64,000 nucleotides of DNA from Perca fluviatilis. Taxonomy: Eukaryota > Chordata > Actinopteri > Perciformes > Percidae. The notes under the pieces are model-generated. The model did no database searches and was not told the DNA's origin. It saw nothing but the letters and a program-made list of their open reading frames with translations. The stretch is taken from the NCBI RefSeq assembly GCF_010015445.1, contig NC_053126.1:17562169-17626168 (forward strand), given 5' to 3'. The position numbers and the translations under genes were made by a program. Of the stretch, positions 22,241 to 34,540 are shown one piece after another. Within the stretch, counting starts at the first letter, position 1, and every line of letters starts with the position of its first letter.

Positions 22241-25200
22241 AGTCAATTTAATCTATTTCAGCTAAGTGATTCATATTGTAAAGATAACACATCAAAATCA
22301 CACACAACATACACTATATTAAAGTGTGCATACACACACAAGGCCAACATAAATTTATCAGCGTTGTATGTAAAAACTTCAACATCAAATACACAAACAG
22401 CCTCCAACGCCAGAGACTGATGTGTGCAGCTTTTGTAGGATTTAGCAGTGCAACAATATGCAGTTCTCTACCTTATTTAATCTCCACATACATTTATACA
22501 TAAGGCTGCTTATCACTGCCTCACATGTGGGTAAAATTATGCTGAAAAATACATGACTAACACTATAAATTCTTGTCACACAAATAATTCCCTCGACTGT
22601 AAAAGTGTGTTTACACCTTGCAAGCAGTATACAGTAAGCGCTTTGTGTTACCTTGTGTGTGTATATTATCTGAAAAATCTGCATTGAAATCCTCCTGAAA
22701 CCCTTGTTGGGTAGAGAGAGGATACATAACTACTACAAAGCAAAGTCTATAATGTGTTAGTTCACATTCATGTCTCAAGCACTAACAGGGGTGGATGTTA
22801 AAAATGCACTTGACATGTTCACAGCTGTCATTAGGACCCATGTGATACTGTGCTTCACCCACTTTGCCCTCTTTGTAGACATCTTTTCAACCCACTTAGA
22901 GCTTAAAGCTTCATGTGACAGCGATGCAATGAGTGGGAGTGTTTCAACTTCTTGTCCAGGAATACATGAAGGTTCATTTTTTTATCTTTACTATTTTTGT
23001 AGATGAAATATTTATCACAGCAGTTGAGAATGTGCATGACAAGTACAGTAGGAAGGTATAAGAAGCTGAGTGCATCAGAGTGGATGAGATGAAACACAGA
23101 GTACTATAAGTGCTGATCTTTTCACGGATGATCCTGGAGATATGGTAAGGAGTGCTCACTGCACAGCAACAAGTCCTCTAACCTGAAAAATAGGTCAATT
23201 ACTAGTGCCTTCTAAAACAAGCTACTTTATGACTGACACATGATCGCTTTCTAATTTGCCACATGGTTAAAACAGCTATGATTGATATTTTTATAATCAA
23301 GTATCAAATAGCAATGACCCGAATCTGCAGCTCTGTGTTTTAGCACTATAGTAAGTTTTCAACTCATTGTTTAGCTGTCCGACCTGCAACTTGAAAATGT
23401 TTCACTCACACCGATGTTTAGGCTGCAGCCGGTAGCTGTTTTTAGTGAAAAAAACCTTTAAACCTCACTGTACTCCTACACTACCTGCTCAGCAACAGAC
23501 AGCAGACAGACAACGTGAGTGTTAGGGAAATGTATTATTCGCACAACTGCAAGGGCTCACTCTTTAGGGAAAAAAAGTGATTTTAAGCACTTACAAATTT
23601 TTCAGTTGATGACTGCCTCCATTCTGCTCTTTAGCAGAAAGACCAGGGGTAAAAAAACACCCCAAGACCCCTCACCATAATCCCTCATGATGAACATAAA
23701 ACATAATTAGCATCCCACGGAACTGGCTCAGGGATTACAGGTGCAGGTACAGGTTGCATGGTGCAGTTGATGTAGTGCATGACCTTGACATGAAGGGAGC
23801 AGATGGCTCAGCACAAACAACCGAAATGTTTGAACAGCGTTCAAACATATGTTTGTATCACTGCCTGATGTGGATGCAAGCCGAGAAAAGGAGATTTCTA
23901 TGAATCTATCTGTCCTTTTCAAGAACCTCTCATACAAAAGGATAATCATCTTATAAAAGCACAGCGAAAGATCAAGAGCAGTGAGGTTCCTGATTTTAGC
24001 ATTTTTCTTTTTACTAGCAATTATCTTCACTTTTGTTTCTTCTGCAAAGGCCCTAACGAAGACTCTTACATTTTGATTAATGCCTGTGACCATTTCATTT
24101 GAAACACAGACATAAAGAAAGATATTTCTGACAGCTAGTTAGATTTCTGTTCCTGGATGCAACATTATCGATAAAATAAGCTCAATTCAGACAGTTAATT
24201 AGAAAATGAAAGACAAGATTGTTTTCTTTATGCAATTATTAACTGTAGCTGATCTTGAAAACAAGCATTATCTTTTTAAGTATAGTTAGTTTGAGACCAG
24301 ATGTTTTGCATGGCATGAACGCAGTTCCTATGAATTGCAACCTGCCCTGCCTCATGGAGATATGGACACAATAACTAAGAGATGCTTGACTAAATGGTGA
24401 AAGAAACCTACTAATGATGCCATCACAATACATTACCTCCACTTTTAAAACTAGGCACGGTATTGTTTAATTTGACATTTTTTCATTTTATCACTCATTG
24501 AGGGGGGCTTATTCTGCAGTAAATGTGTCTAAGGACACAGATATTATTGTAAGGAAAGAGATGGGAGTTACATTTGTTCACTTGCAAAAAAGGTGTGAGA
24601 AAGCAGTAAGGAGACTTTGGCACTGTCAGCACAAAGACAAATATTGCATGGCAGGTGCAACAAGGGCGAGGGGGCTTATAGGCCTGCAAATAGGGCAGGC
24701 TTGTGGAGCAAGGCAGCATTGTCATGAGAGAGAAGAAAAATGGTGGTAGATCAAACACATTTACAGGAGCAGGCAGTCAGGTGTGCCAAAGCAGTGTCTC
24801 AGGAAAAGAAGGGTCAGTGGGTGAAAGGGGAGAATGTGGAGAGGAGGAAACTCAGCAGTAGAGAGCTGTGAAGAAAAACTGCATTAAATTAATCATAGGT
24901 GCAGCTTACAGTATGATGTCTTACCTGCTTACTGAGCTCTAAGCTCGCTCCGGGATCCTGGTGTTCAGGCAAAAATATAGTGTCACACTTTCATCTATTC
25001 ATTATTATTTACCATAATATGACAAATACTTCATCAAAGCAGTTAGAATTGACCAAAGGGCTAAACCCGACCACAGACTGTCCATAGTTTAGCAACCGTA
25101 ACTAGGCACTAGACCTGTCAAGTTTTGTTCTCCACATGTTGAAGTGGTGCACATGGGGCTGTTATAAGAGAGATACTTCTATATAAAGAGTTTGAAAAGT

Positions 25201-25415
25201 GGTTTCTTTTTTTTTAAACCAAAATATGAGAGTAAAAGTGTAAGGAATGGAAAGTTTACTGCTGGAGACCATTGGTGTATAAAGAGAACTGGATACAGCG
25301 TTGGAGTTGAGGCCCAGTTCATTTCTATGAAAGTTGCTCAGCGCTGGATGAAGCCAAAAAAGTTTGGCTAAAATTATGATAAAATTACCCGGATCTTCTG
25401 CATCTATGGTAAACT
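22241..25415. other. no gene recognised
   Basis: I read this 3.2 kb on both strands for exons, element ends and tandem repeats and found none I can defend. The frames of 60-120 residues lack recognisable motifs. Confidence 0.45.
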
Positions 25416-25591
25416 AAAGTAACGAGCCAATTTTGTAAAATGTAAGGAGTAGTAAGTACAGATATTAGTATTAAAAATGTAAGGAGTAAAAGTAAAAAAT
25501 CGGCACAAAAATATTAGTAAAGTAAACATATCTGAAAAATCTACTTGAGTACAGTAACGAAATATTTGTACTTTGTTACTTCCCATCTCTG
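25416..25591. mobile_element. solo right-end fragment of the 28109-30467 hAT family
   Basis: The 176 bp match the right end of the later hAT element almost base for base (ttgtaaaatgtaaggagtag, then aatctacttgagtacagtaa, ending ttacttcccatctctg). No left end or 8-bp duplication is found upstream, so it is a fragment. Confidence 0.8.
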
Positions 25592-26012
25592 CTCACCAAT
25601 GGTCATGTAGTCTCTTACTGGTGGCTTTTAAGTGACCCATTGTTTTAAAATCCTTAAGAACTGTTGAGTGGTAAATCTGTAAACTGTGCTGTGCAAGAAC
25701 GTAACACTTGACAGGTATAGCAACAGTAACCAGGTGACAGGGCTTAGCGAATGATCAGATCTTTTGTAGTATTATTTTCAAAAAACTGCTACTATATGGA
25801 TCATTTCGTGAAAGCATCCAGTGTAGTGACTTTTACATCACACAGTTTAAGATGACGTTTTGTCAGTAAGGGAGAACATTCTCTGTATTCTTGCTCTCCT
25901 CACTTACCCACAAGAATGCTCAAATACAAGAATGAAGGCAATTTTTGTCAAGCATCATTCAGAAACGTCAATAACTGAGGACTGCTGCACACCCACATCA
26001 CCTGTCAGATCA

Positions 26013-26969
26013 ATTCAATTCAATTCAATTTTATTTATAGTGTCAAATCATATCAGGAATTATCTCAGGACACTTTACAGATAGAGTAGGTCTAGACCAC
26101 ACTCTATAATTTACAAGGACCCAACAATTCCAGTGATTCCCCCAAGAGCATGCATGAATGCGTAAGTGCGACAGTGGCGAGGAAAAACTCCTTTTTAGGA
26201 AGAAACCTCGGACAGACCCAGGCTCTTGGTAGGCGGTGTCTGACAGTGCCAGTTGGGGCTGTCATGAACAATGGCAATAATAGTCACAATAAAGATAATG
26301 ACTAGAAGTAGTAGATGTAATAGTTCATGGTGTCGTAGAGCACAGCAGGGCATAACAGGGCGTGGCAGGGCGTTGGCCGGACATAGCAAGTCGAAGCCGG
26401 GCATTGCAGAGCGTAGCAGGGTGAAATAGGGCACAGCAGGGCATAGAGCAGGACCACGGTGACAGCTGCCACCATGATGTAGGTGCCATCATGATCCAAG
26501 GAAACATGCTGGGCGGAAAAAGAACATAAGGACTCCGGGGAATAAGCTCCCCGGAGCTAGGTTAGTAACAAGCATTTCTGGGACATGGATACACACAGAT
26601 GGAAAGAGAGAGGAGAGAGAAGCTCAGTGTGTCAAAGGAGGTACCCCGGTAGTCTAGAACTATAACCGCATAACCAAGAACTGCAGGGAAGGGGAGATAG
26701 GGAGGCTGTGGTCCGTAATTGTGGCTACACACCTTCCCCCGCCAGTCTAGGCTAACGCTGCGACTCCTTACTCCCTAACTATAAGCTTTATCGAAGAGGA
26801 GAGTTTTAAGTTTACTCTTAAAAGTGGTGATGGTGTCTGCCCCCCGAACCCAGATTGGGAGCTGGTTCTACAGGAGAGGAGCCTGATAGCTGAAGGCTCT
26901 GGCTCCCATTCTACTTTTAGAGACTCTAAGAAGCACAAGTAACTCTGCATTCTGGGAGCGCAGTGCTCT
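26013..26969 (-). mobile_element. 5'-truncated L2 LINE, second copy
   Basis: It has the same 3' end as the 7.9 kb copy (ATTCA units, then tttatttatagtgtcaaatc and cactttacagatagagtagg). It extends only into the last ~60 codons of ORF2, where the RT C-terminal block is readable with changes. The bases agatca occur at 26007-26012 and again at 26970-26975, a likely short target duplication. 5' truncation is usual for LINE insertions. Confidence 0.9.
26335..26455 (-). repeat. minisatellite in the 3' UTR of the second L2
   Basis: Units of about 15 bp of the form gcagggcatagcagg, arranged differently from the copy at 8163-8312. The array has evolved separately in each copy. Confidence 0.7.
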
Positions 26970-26975
26970 AGATCA

Positions 26976-28100
26976 CTGTCGTTTGACAGATTATGTGATG
27001 AACTGTTGATTCAACGCTGTATTTTAAAGCTTCCCCTCTTTATGTTAAGATTTTGTTCAAATTTCTGTTGTAAATTGAATTTGTGTTTTTTCATAGATTT
27101 ACATATGCACAAACGTCTGTATTAAGACAAATTAGAATTTAATTGTGCTTATCCTCGGGCAGTAGGGTTTTATTTTTTTCTTGATAGTGTCCACTGTGGG
27201 GTAATGACAGGGGTAATTACAGCAAAAACGGCACATTGAATTCCCTTGATTTCTGAAGATTCTCTTGAGTCTGTTGTTGTAAAGATATAATTTAAGTCAA
27301 GTTTTCATATTTGAGACAGATTGTGTTATTTTCTTTTTCAGGTGCTACATAGCCTTTTTAAGTAGCCTAATGTGATTATGATGATAATTATTATTGTTAA
27401 AATATGTTATTTCTCTGACACGAGGACCATTTCAGCAGATTTTTTCAAGGTGAAAGTAGAGTTTATATTTTTGTGCTTTTAATAACATTATTTAACAATT
27501 ATGATAAGTTTGTCTCACAGATACACACACATTGTTGTATTTTGTTTCATGAAAAAAAGAGGAGCCCTTTGGCAAATGGAAATTAAACATACCAACTAAG
27601 GTGTTTCTGCCTGACACAGTGATTGATTACTGCTGCTTACAGAAGTTGCCTTCAGGCTGATCAAGAAACACTAGACTGTTGTTAAAATGTGTTTTATGGT
27701 TGATTTGTTACTCAGACCTTAGTCGGGATACTACAATACATTTATTTAGATGATGAATAAGAGAACAAATTCAAAGTCTGATAAAAAAACTAAATATTGT
27801 GACGTGAGACAAAGCTCCTGAACGACATTTGACACCAGGATATCCCAGTTAAATAGTACTGTCTCGATCACTGTGCATCAACAGGACATTACATGTTTTT
27901 CCAGAGTTTATCATTGTGTTTCTGTTATGGGAATCTTTTCCTCTATCACAGTTTAGCATTTGAGGTGTTTAACAGTGAGAAACAAATTATTCTTTTCCCT
28001 TAGACGGTACAAGAGATACAAAAAAAGGTACAATTATTATTTAACGATCTATAATTGTTCATGGCTCATCTGTTAACATGAGTGAACCACCTGAGCTTTA
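26976..28100. other. no gene recognised
   Basis: AT-rich non-coding DNA between the L2 fragment and the next hAT element. No termini or tandem structure seen. Confidence 0.45.
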
Positions 28101-28108
28101 GGTATGTC

Positions 28109-30467
28109 CAGAGATGGCAAACATACTCTCTTCTCGTACTCAAGTAGAAGTACAGATACTTGAATTAAAAAATACTCTGGTAAAAGTAGAAGTTCTGATT
28201 TAACTTCTTTACTCAAGTAAAAGTAACAAAGTACAGGCTTGGACATTTTCTTAAAGTATAAAAGTAAAAGTAGCCTTGCAAATGACAATCATTTTTGTAT
28301 GCAACACTACCTGGACCACACAAATGTTACTAGAGTGCAAGCTGAGAAACTTCAGTGGACATGGAAAAAAAGGCTCTTTATATGCCATTGCCTACATTTT
28401 AAATGGATGTCTGCCAATAGGCCTAAAACATTACATATATGATTATTGTGACAGAGATTGGGACTCCAGCTTAATAAGATTCTGACTGAGTAGCAACATA
28501 TGAATTAATTTGGGATTCTGTGAGAATTCAAACATGAGTCCTCTAACTTACGTCTGAGAGGTTTGAGACATTAACGTTAACATTAGCCCAAAATAAAGTC
28601 GATTTGAGACCAAGTAACGTTATCGTTAACTTAAGTGGTCTCGAAAACAAGAATGGCCTTGAGTAACGTTAACGTTACTACAGCACTGTTACACTAAATC
28701 AAGTTACTGAATTTGTTTTTAAAGCGCCCATATTATGCTTATTTTCAGGTTCATAATTGTATTTTAAGGTTGTACCAGAATAGGTTTACTGGTTTAATTT
28801 TCAAAAAACACCATATTTTTGTTGTACTGCACAGCTCTCTCTCACTGCTGCAGATCCTCTTTTCACCTGGTCTCTGTTTTAGCTACAGAGTGAGACCTCT
28901 TTCCTTCTTCTTCTTCTGTACTATCTTTGATTGCACTCGCACATGTGCAGTAGCTCAGATGTAGATCATGTCAGCTAGCTAGCTCCATAGACAATAAAAG
29001 AAAGGCTGTTTCTCCAACTTTGGTCAGTTACAAGGCAGGATTAGCTGGGAGATTTCTAAATGAGGGCGAACATGTAAGTAGTTCTTTTGTAGATTATGGT
29101 GAACTTGTGTGTGTTGTAGCAGTGCTTTGCTTTGAGAACGAGGTAGCATGCTAGCGTTAGCGTTAGCTACGAGCTAACGGTTGCAGTTAGCGTTCGTTTC
29201 AAGTTTCAAGTGCCAATTTTGAACAGCTCACCCGGAGACTTGAAGGCAGGACACATTCAGAAACCGTATCTCACTCAAAACAGCATGGATGGATGGATAC
29301 AAACTTTGAAAAAAAAACATCCATGTTGTTTTGAGTGAGGTGCGGGTTTCTGAATGTAACCTGCCTTCAGTCTGTGAGTGAGTTGTTTAAAATCTGCAGG
29401 GCTTTCTACGTCACTTGCCGAAACAAAGGGGCTAACCGTAGCATGCTAGCGCTAGCTCGTTCTCAATGGCAAAACACTGCTACAACACACACTAGTTCAC
29501 CACAATCTACAAAAGAACTACTTACATGTCCCTGTTCTGCAGGTATTCCACGCAAAGTTGGAAGTACGCCCAAATTTAGAAGAAGTCTCCCGGCTAATCC
29601 TGCCTCGTAACTGACCAAAGTTGTTTAAACACCTAGCTAGCTGATATGATTCTTACCTATCTACGTATCTATGTGCGACTGCCAACAAAGATGTTACAGC
29701 AGTGAGATGTCTCACTCTGTAGCTAAAACAGACCTGAACACAGGGTGAAAAGAGGAGCTGCTGCAATGTGCAGTACAACAAAAATATGGTGTTTTTTTTA
29801 ATTAAACCATGTAAATCTATTCTGATACAACTTCAAAATACAATTATGAACCTGAAAATGAGAATAATATGGGCGCTTTAAGTAACCCAAGTAACGTTAA
29901 GGTTAGCAATTATTCAGTTTATTTGAAAATAATCTAATACTAGCTGATACAATATCTGCATGTATAGCTTTATATTAACTAAATGCTTGCAAACCAAGGC
30001 ATCGTCATTGCTAGCAGGAGAACAAATGTAACTGACCATTAATGTAAACTTAATAACGTTACTGAAACAAACAACAAATAGCTTTTGATAACAACAAAAA
30101 TATGCATTTACCTCTATGTATTTTTTTTTTAATTCTATGGTAAATTCTTGAAAGCCAGCAGTTCGTGGTGTTTCGGTTGGCACAATTTGCAGCACTTTAT
30201 AACAACGTATATTCCCATCTAATTAGATTGAATTCGGAATTGATGACGCAAAAAAATAATAATGTAACTTCACTAAAATTATTTGCAACTAAAGTAACGA
30301 GACAATTTTGTAAAATGTAAGGAGTAGAAAGTACCGATATTCGTGTTAAAAATGTAAGAAGTAAAAGTAAAAAGTCGGCACAAAAATAAATAGTAAAGTA
30401 AAAATATCTGAAAAATCTACTTGAGTACAGTAATGAAGTATTTGTACTTTGTTACTTCCCATCTCTG
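28109..30467. mobile_element. hAT-type element with an internal TTAA insertion
   Basis: The left end cagagatggcaaac and the reverse complement of the right end cagagatgggaagt share cagagatgg. A perfect 8-bp duplication ggtatgtc flanks the element at 28101-28108 and 30468-30475. The subterminal regions are rich in 'actcaagtaaaagtac' phrases on both sides, as in Tol2-like fish hAT elements. No hAT transposase is readable. Without the nested TTAA element the length is about 1.2 kb, so it is non-autonomous. Confidence 0.9.
28723..29877. mobile_element. TTAA-flanked giant palindrome (fold-back element)
   Basis: TTAA lies at 28719-28722 and 29878-29881. The ends agcgcccatattatgc and, in reverse complement, agcgcccatattattc begin inverted arms that stay alignable almost to the centre near 29305. 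Landmarks are gtacaacaaaaatatggtgt, acatgtaagtagttctttt, gtgtgttgtagcagtg and gcatgctagcg, each on both arms in mirror order. Related copies at 43418 and 54180 are not palindromic, so this copy looks like an inverted dimer. It sits inside the hAT at 28109-30467. Confidence 0.88.
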
Positions 30468-30475
30468 GGTATGTC

Positions 30476-31134
30476 AATAGAGATTTTCTTGCTTTGAAAT
30501 GGTGTAAATGTAAATACTCCAAACATTGTGCAAGTGCTCTTACATATATTTAAGATGAGTACTTCAATTTAGAAGCAAATTCCCCCTCCGAGGTAAGTCA
30601 TGTGGAACTCATTCTGGCAATAAAAAGTCTCAGTTAATTCATTGCAAATAGTGTCTCTCAAACAAGATAAAAGAAAAGCACCTTCAGTTCCATTCATGCC
30701 TGAGACTCATTGCTTGTTAGTATGCACCACTGATGTTTACGTGATTTAAAAGAAATATGGAGAAATAATATATTTTAATCATTTGTCGTTTATCCATCTC
30801 AGTAAATCAACTCTGCAACAAATCCTTATACCTAAATGATAGAAAAGGGCAGATTGTCAATGACTCCTAAAACAAAATATATGACCGTTCTATATACTGC
30901 TGCCATTTTAAACAAGTGACCATAACATGTGACCTCGATGGCAATTTTAATCATGTGACCTGTTCTATTATTTAACGGGCACGCGCTGATATTGTGAAAT
31001 ACTTAGCTAGGGTTAGTAAAACGTCAGGGATTGGCTTAAATTGAGTCACAAAATGTGACATTACGAATGTTGGGTCGTTATGAGCTAACTGCACAGTCAA
31101 TCTGTACGGTGCTTTTCCCTGGAGCTGTCACATA
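30476..31134. other. non-coding; contains an old unclassified repeat
   Basis: Positions ~30885-31092 share phrases with 43184-43375 and 44345-44375: gaccgttctat-tactgc, aaaacgtcagggattggctt against aaaacatcagggattggctt, and tgggtcgttatgagc against tgggtcattatgagc. The two are therefore copies of one family. The rest holds nothing recognisable. Confidence 0.55.
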
Positions 31135-31147
31135 CAGCTTTTTCTTT

Positions 31148-31331
31148 AAGATTATTTTTGGGGTATTTTAGGCCTTTAGTGATATAGGACAGCTGAAGAC
31201 ATGAAAGGGGAGAGAGAGGGGGAATGACATGCAGCAAAGGGCCGCAGGTCAGAGTCAAACCTACAGCCACTGCGTTTAGGAGTGAACCTCTATACCGTGC
31301 GCGCTCTACCAGGTGAGCTACCCAGGCACCC
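31148..31331 (-). mobile_element. tRNA-derived SINE
   Basis: On the minus strand it starts ggggtgcctgggtagctcac, an A-box region, followed by a B-box-like ggtttgactct. A body rich in 'ctgcggccctttgctgcatg' then leads to an A-rich tail. A perfect 13-bp duplication, cagctttttcttt, sits at 31135-31147 and 31332-31344 and proves insertion by retrotransposition. A pol III promoter of the tRNA type is implied by the boxes, although the B box is mutated. Confidence 0.92.
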
Positions 31332-31819
31332 CAGCTTTTTCTTTTATTTTCATGTGGTTGCAAGACTGCATCCGTGTTTAAGTCGAGGAAGATAGTAAGT
31401 AAGTCAAGTTTATTTGTATAGCACCTTTCACAGATAAAATCACATAGTGTTTCACAATAAAATGTAATACAATGCAACAAATTAAAATACAAGAACATTT
31501 AAATACAAATGGAAAACATAACAAACAACCATAAAAAAAACCTTGACTAACTAAAAGCCTGCTTGAATAGCAGAGTCTTCAATTGCTTTTTAAAAGATTT
31601 GGCAAAATTCACACAACGTAGAGAGGGAGGCAAGTCATTCCTTAGCCTAGGAGCCACTGCTTGGAATGATCAATCCCCTCTAGTTTTAAACTGAGTGCGG
31701 GGAACCACTAATAGCCTCTGACCTAATGACCTCAGACTAAGGGTGGGAGTATGAAGCTGTATCAAGTCAGAGATGTAGGGAGGAACTTGACTGTGCAGGG
31801 CTCTAAAAGTAAGAACCAG

Positions 31820-33227
31820 GATTTTAAATTAAATTCTATACTGGACTGGTAACCAGTGCTGCTAAAAGAGGTGTGATGTGTGCTCTTTTGTTAATGTGAG
31901 TTAAAAACCTTGCAGCAGAGTTCTGAACAGCCTGGAGACGGTAAAGCTCTTCTTACTCAAACAGGTAAAAATAATTGTTACAGTAATCTAAGTGAGAGGA
32001 AATGAAAGCATGAATGATCATCTCCAACTCACCCTTTGACACTAGTGTTTTTAATTTGGAAATATTCCTCAGTTGGAAGAAACAGTTTCTAACTAATTGT
32101 TTAGAGTGGTGCTCCAAGGACATGCCTGAATCAAAAACAACACCTAAGCTCCTGAGGCTCGGCTGGAAAGATGGGCCTAAGTCACCAATATGCTGCTTCA
32201 TCTGAGGGATTCTACTTTCAGAGGTGACAATTTGTGTTTCTGGTTTCAGAAGCAAAACGTTGTCACATAACCACTGTTTGATACTACTTAAGCAGTTCAT
32301 TAAAGAAGACAGTTTATGGAACTCAGATTCCTTAAACGAGCAGTACAGTTGAATATCATCCGCATACAGATGGTAAGTTATATCACTAAATTGACTAATT
32401 ATCTGTCCTAGAGGAAATATGTACAAAAGGAACAGAATAGGTCCCAAGACAGAACCCTGAGGTGCCCCACACGACAACTCTGCAGTTTCAGACATGATCT
32501 GATTCACATAAACACTAAAACTTCTACCAGAAAGGTAGAAGTTTTAGTTGAAAACCATTTTAAAACTGATCCAGACATCCCAACCAGATCACAAAGCCTA
32601 TTTATCATAATATTATGATCAATAGTGTCAAAAGCAGAGGAAAGGTCCAATAGGTCAGCTGACATCATAATATCACTAGAAACTTTAAGTAGTGCAGTTT
32701 CTGTAGAATGTTTTTTTACGGAAACTAGACTGGAATTTGTCAAACAAATCGTGATTCTATAGGAAAAAGGTGAGTTGCTCTGCTACAACATTTTCTAGAA
32801 TTGTTTACATAAATAGAAGTTTGGATATTGGCCTGTACTTCTTAGGTTGTAGTGGATCCAAACTGGGCTTTTTAAGTACAGGCTTAACAACAGCATGTTT
32901 AAAAAAACTAGGAATGACACCAGTTAAAAGTGAAGTATTAAGCATCTCAACAATACAAGGGCCAATGGAGTCAAAAGCTTGTACAAATAGCACAGTAGGG
33001 ACAACATCAGGTTTAAAAGTGGACCAAGAATGAGCGGGAGACAAGTCACAGGCAGAGTTCTGAGAAAGTGATGGTGAGATGTTTGCCCTAACATCTCTGA
33101 TCTTATTTACAAAGAAGTGGAGGAAATTATTACTGTCTGATTTAGATGACACAGTTGCTTGAGGGCCAGAAGGAGAAACTATTGCATTAATGGTGTCAAA
33201 TAAGATTCTGGGATTGTGCTTATTCAA
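31820..33227 (-). pseudogene. second LINE, reverse transcriptase region
   Basis: This region would copy the RNA at the target site. The frame from 33227 runs to KKYRPISKLLF (near residue 130). A new frame then gives TETALLKVSSD and motif A, LLDLSSAFDTIDHN. After a disturbed stretch, motif B reads [11 protein letters not shown] and the catalytic motif reads YADD (residues 48-51 of the frame from 32507). The thumb-like region reads SLGVVFDSGMSLEHH. A stop at 31953, after SHLDYCNNYFYLFE, is followed in the same frame by EELYRLQAVQNSAARF. Unlike the 7.9 kb copy, motif A is kept, but the reading frame is broken in at least four places. A 15-bp inverted repeat (32514-32548) lies at one break. Confidence 0.88.
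32514..32548. repeat. 15-bp arm hairpin within the LINE RT
   Basis: actaaaacttctacc, then loop agaaa, then the exact reverse complement ggtagaagttttagt. It falls between RT motifs A and B where the expected coding sequence is lost. Confidence 0.9.
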
Positions 33228-33269
33228 GGATATAAGCTGAGAAAAGAAGCAAGTTCTCGCCTTTCTCAG

Positions 33270-34539
33270 TTATTTAAGTTGAAGCCTATGAGCCTCAAGT
33301 TTAGAAGATTTCCAAAGACATTCAACTTTTCTACAATTTCTCCTAAAACTCTGGATTGCTTTATCAATCCAAGGACAAGTTTTTTTATGGGAGACAATGC
33401 TTGAATTAACTGGTGCTACTTTATCTAAAATTGTAAAACACTGACTATTAAAAGACTGGATAAACACATCAGCATCACTGCATCCCATCAAAGAACATGG
33501 GTCGAACAAGGCAGAGAACCTCTCAGCAGCATCATGATTAATAATCCGCCTTTGGGCCCTAATTCTCAGGGACGGAGGATCTAGAGGAAAGTTAATGTCA
33601 AAAAACAAACAGCTATGATCACTCACAAGAACATCTTCCACATGTGCATTTACTATATCTAGACCAAGAGAGAAGACGAGGTCCAGGGTGTGACCCTTGA
33701 TGTGTGTGGGTCCAGTAACATGCTGAGTAAAATTAAAAGAGTCTGTGATAGAAAGGAGATCAGCAGCTGTTACATGTAGAATCATCAATATGCAGGTTAA
33801 AGTCCCCAATAATTAAGACCTTCTCTAGTTTGATGATAGACGATAGGAAGTCAGTAAAATCAGTAAGAAGGACGCCTGCCGGGCCAGGAGGACGGTAAAT
33901 TAACACACTGTAAAAGACGTTAAAAGAACCTACTTTGAGCATCTGTGATTTAAAAGAGGAAAAACTTTCAGAGTTTATCGCTCTACATAAGAATCTGTCA
34001 CGATGCACAACAGCAAGCCCACTACCGCGGCGTGCCATTCGGGGTGTCCCTGTAACAGAGCAGCCAACAGGACAGAGCTCATTTAAGTGAACAAACTCAT
34101 TTTCTCTTTGCCACGTTTCCGTAAGGAACACAAAATCCATACTGTCACTGGTAAAAAGCTCGTTAAGAATAAAAGTTTTGTTAGAAATGGAACGAGCATT
34201 GAGCAAGGCAAACTGTAATGATGATGGCAGACCGGCATCCTCAACAGCTGATTGTGACGAAACTGAACGTATACAGCTGACGCGGTCACGTGATCTCCAG
34301 CTGCGGAGAGCGGTCAGTCGCTGGTCAGACAGCACAGTCTCGTTAGACGATAGGGCTGATATGACAACAAATAAGATGAGTACAAACATAGAAAGTTGAC
34401 ACAGATGCGATGCAGTAGCAGCCAAACCAAACACAGGCGCCATCTTGCTGCAGCGTCTACAGTCATAGTAATATGGAGGAGGGGGTATTTTAATCCACCA
34501 TGGACCCACTGCACTGACCTCTAATAAAGAGCAATACAT
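33270..34539 (-). pseudogene. second LINE, APE-type endonuclease, frameshifted
   Basis: In this family the domain nicks target DNA. From about residue 110 of the upstream frame I read FALLNARSISNKTF, FVFLTETWQ, LIYRPPGP and VLIIGDFNLHIDD. After a frameshift near 33780, the second frame gives GHTLDLVFSLGLD and VSDHSCLFFDINF. These are the endonuclease blocks in the expected order. The preceding ~100 residues include a hydrophobic run (LCQLSMFVLILFVVIS) of unclear meaning; its start Met may not be the original one. Confidence 0.87.
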
Positions 34540-34540
34540 G

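Larger units (their letters stand above)
31397..34540 (-). mobile_element. second LINE (CR1/L2-type), inactive
   Basis: On the minus strand, an endonuclease region (from about 34500) is followed by a linker, a reverse transcriptase and a 3' UTR ending in 'gctatacaaataaacttgac', then short 'ttac' units at about 31397. Its protein differs clearly from the 7.9 kb L2, so it is another family of the same broad clade. ORF1 is not seen, so the copy is probably 5'-truncated. Several frameshifts and stops inactivate it. Confidence 0.88.

Noticed and set aside
31260..31331. tRNA gene on the minus strand
   Set aside because: A and B boxes are present, but the sequence continues into a SINE body with a 13-bp target duplication; the B box is degenerate and no cloverleaf closes.
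32514..32548. Transcription terminator hairpin
   Set aside because: A bacterial-type terminator has no place in this vertebrate context, and the hairpin lies inside a LINE reverse transcriptase.
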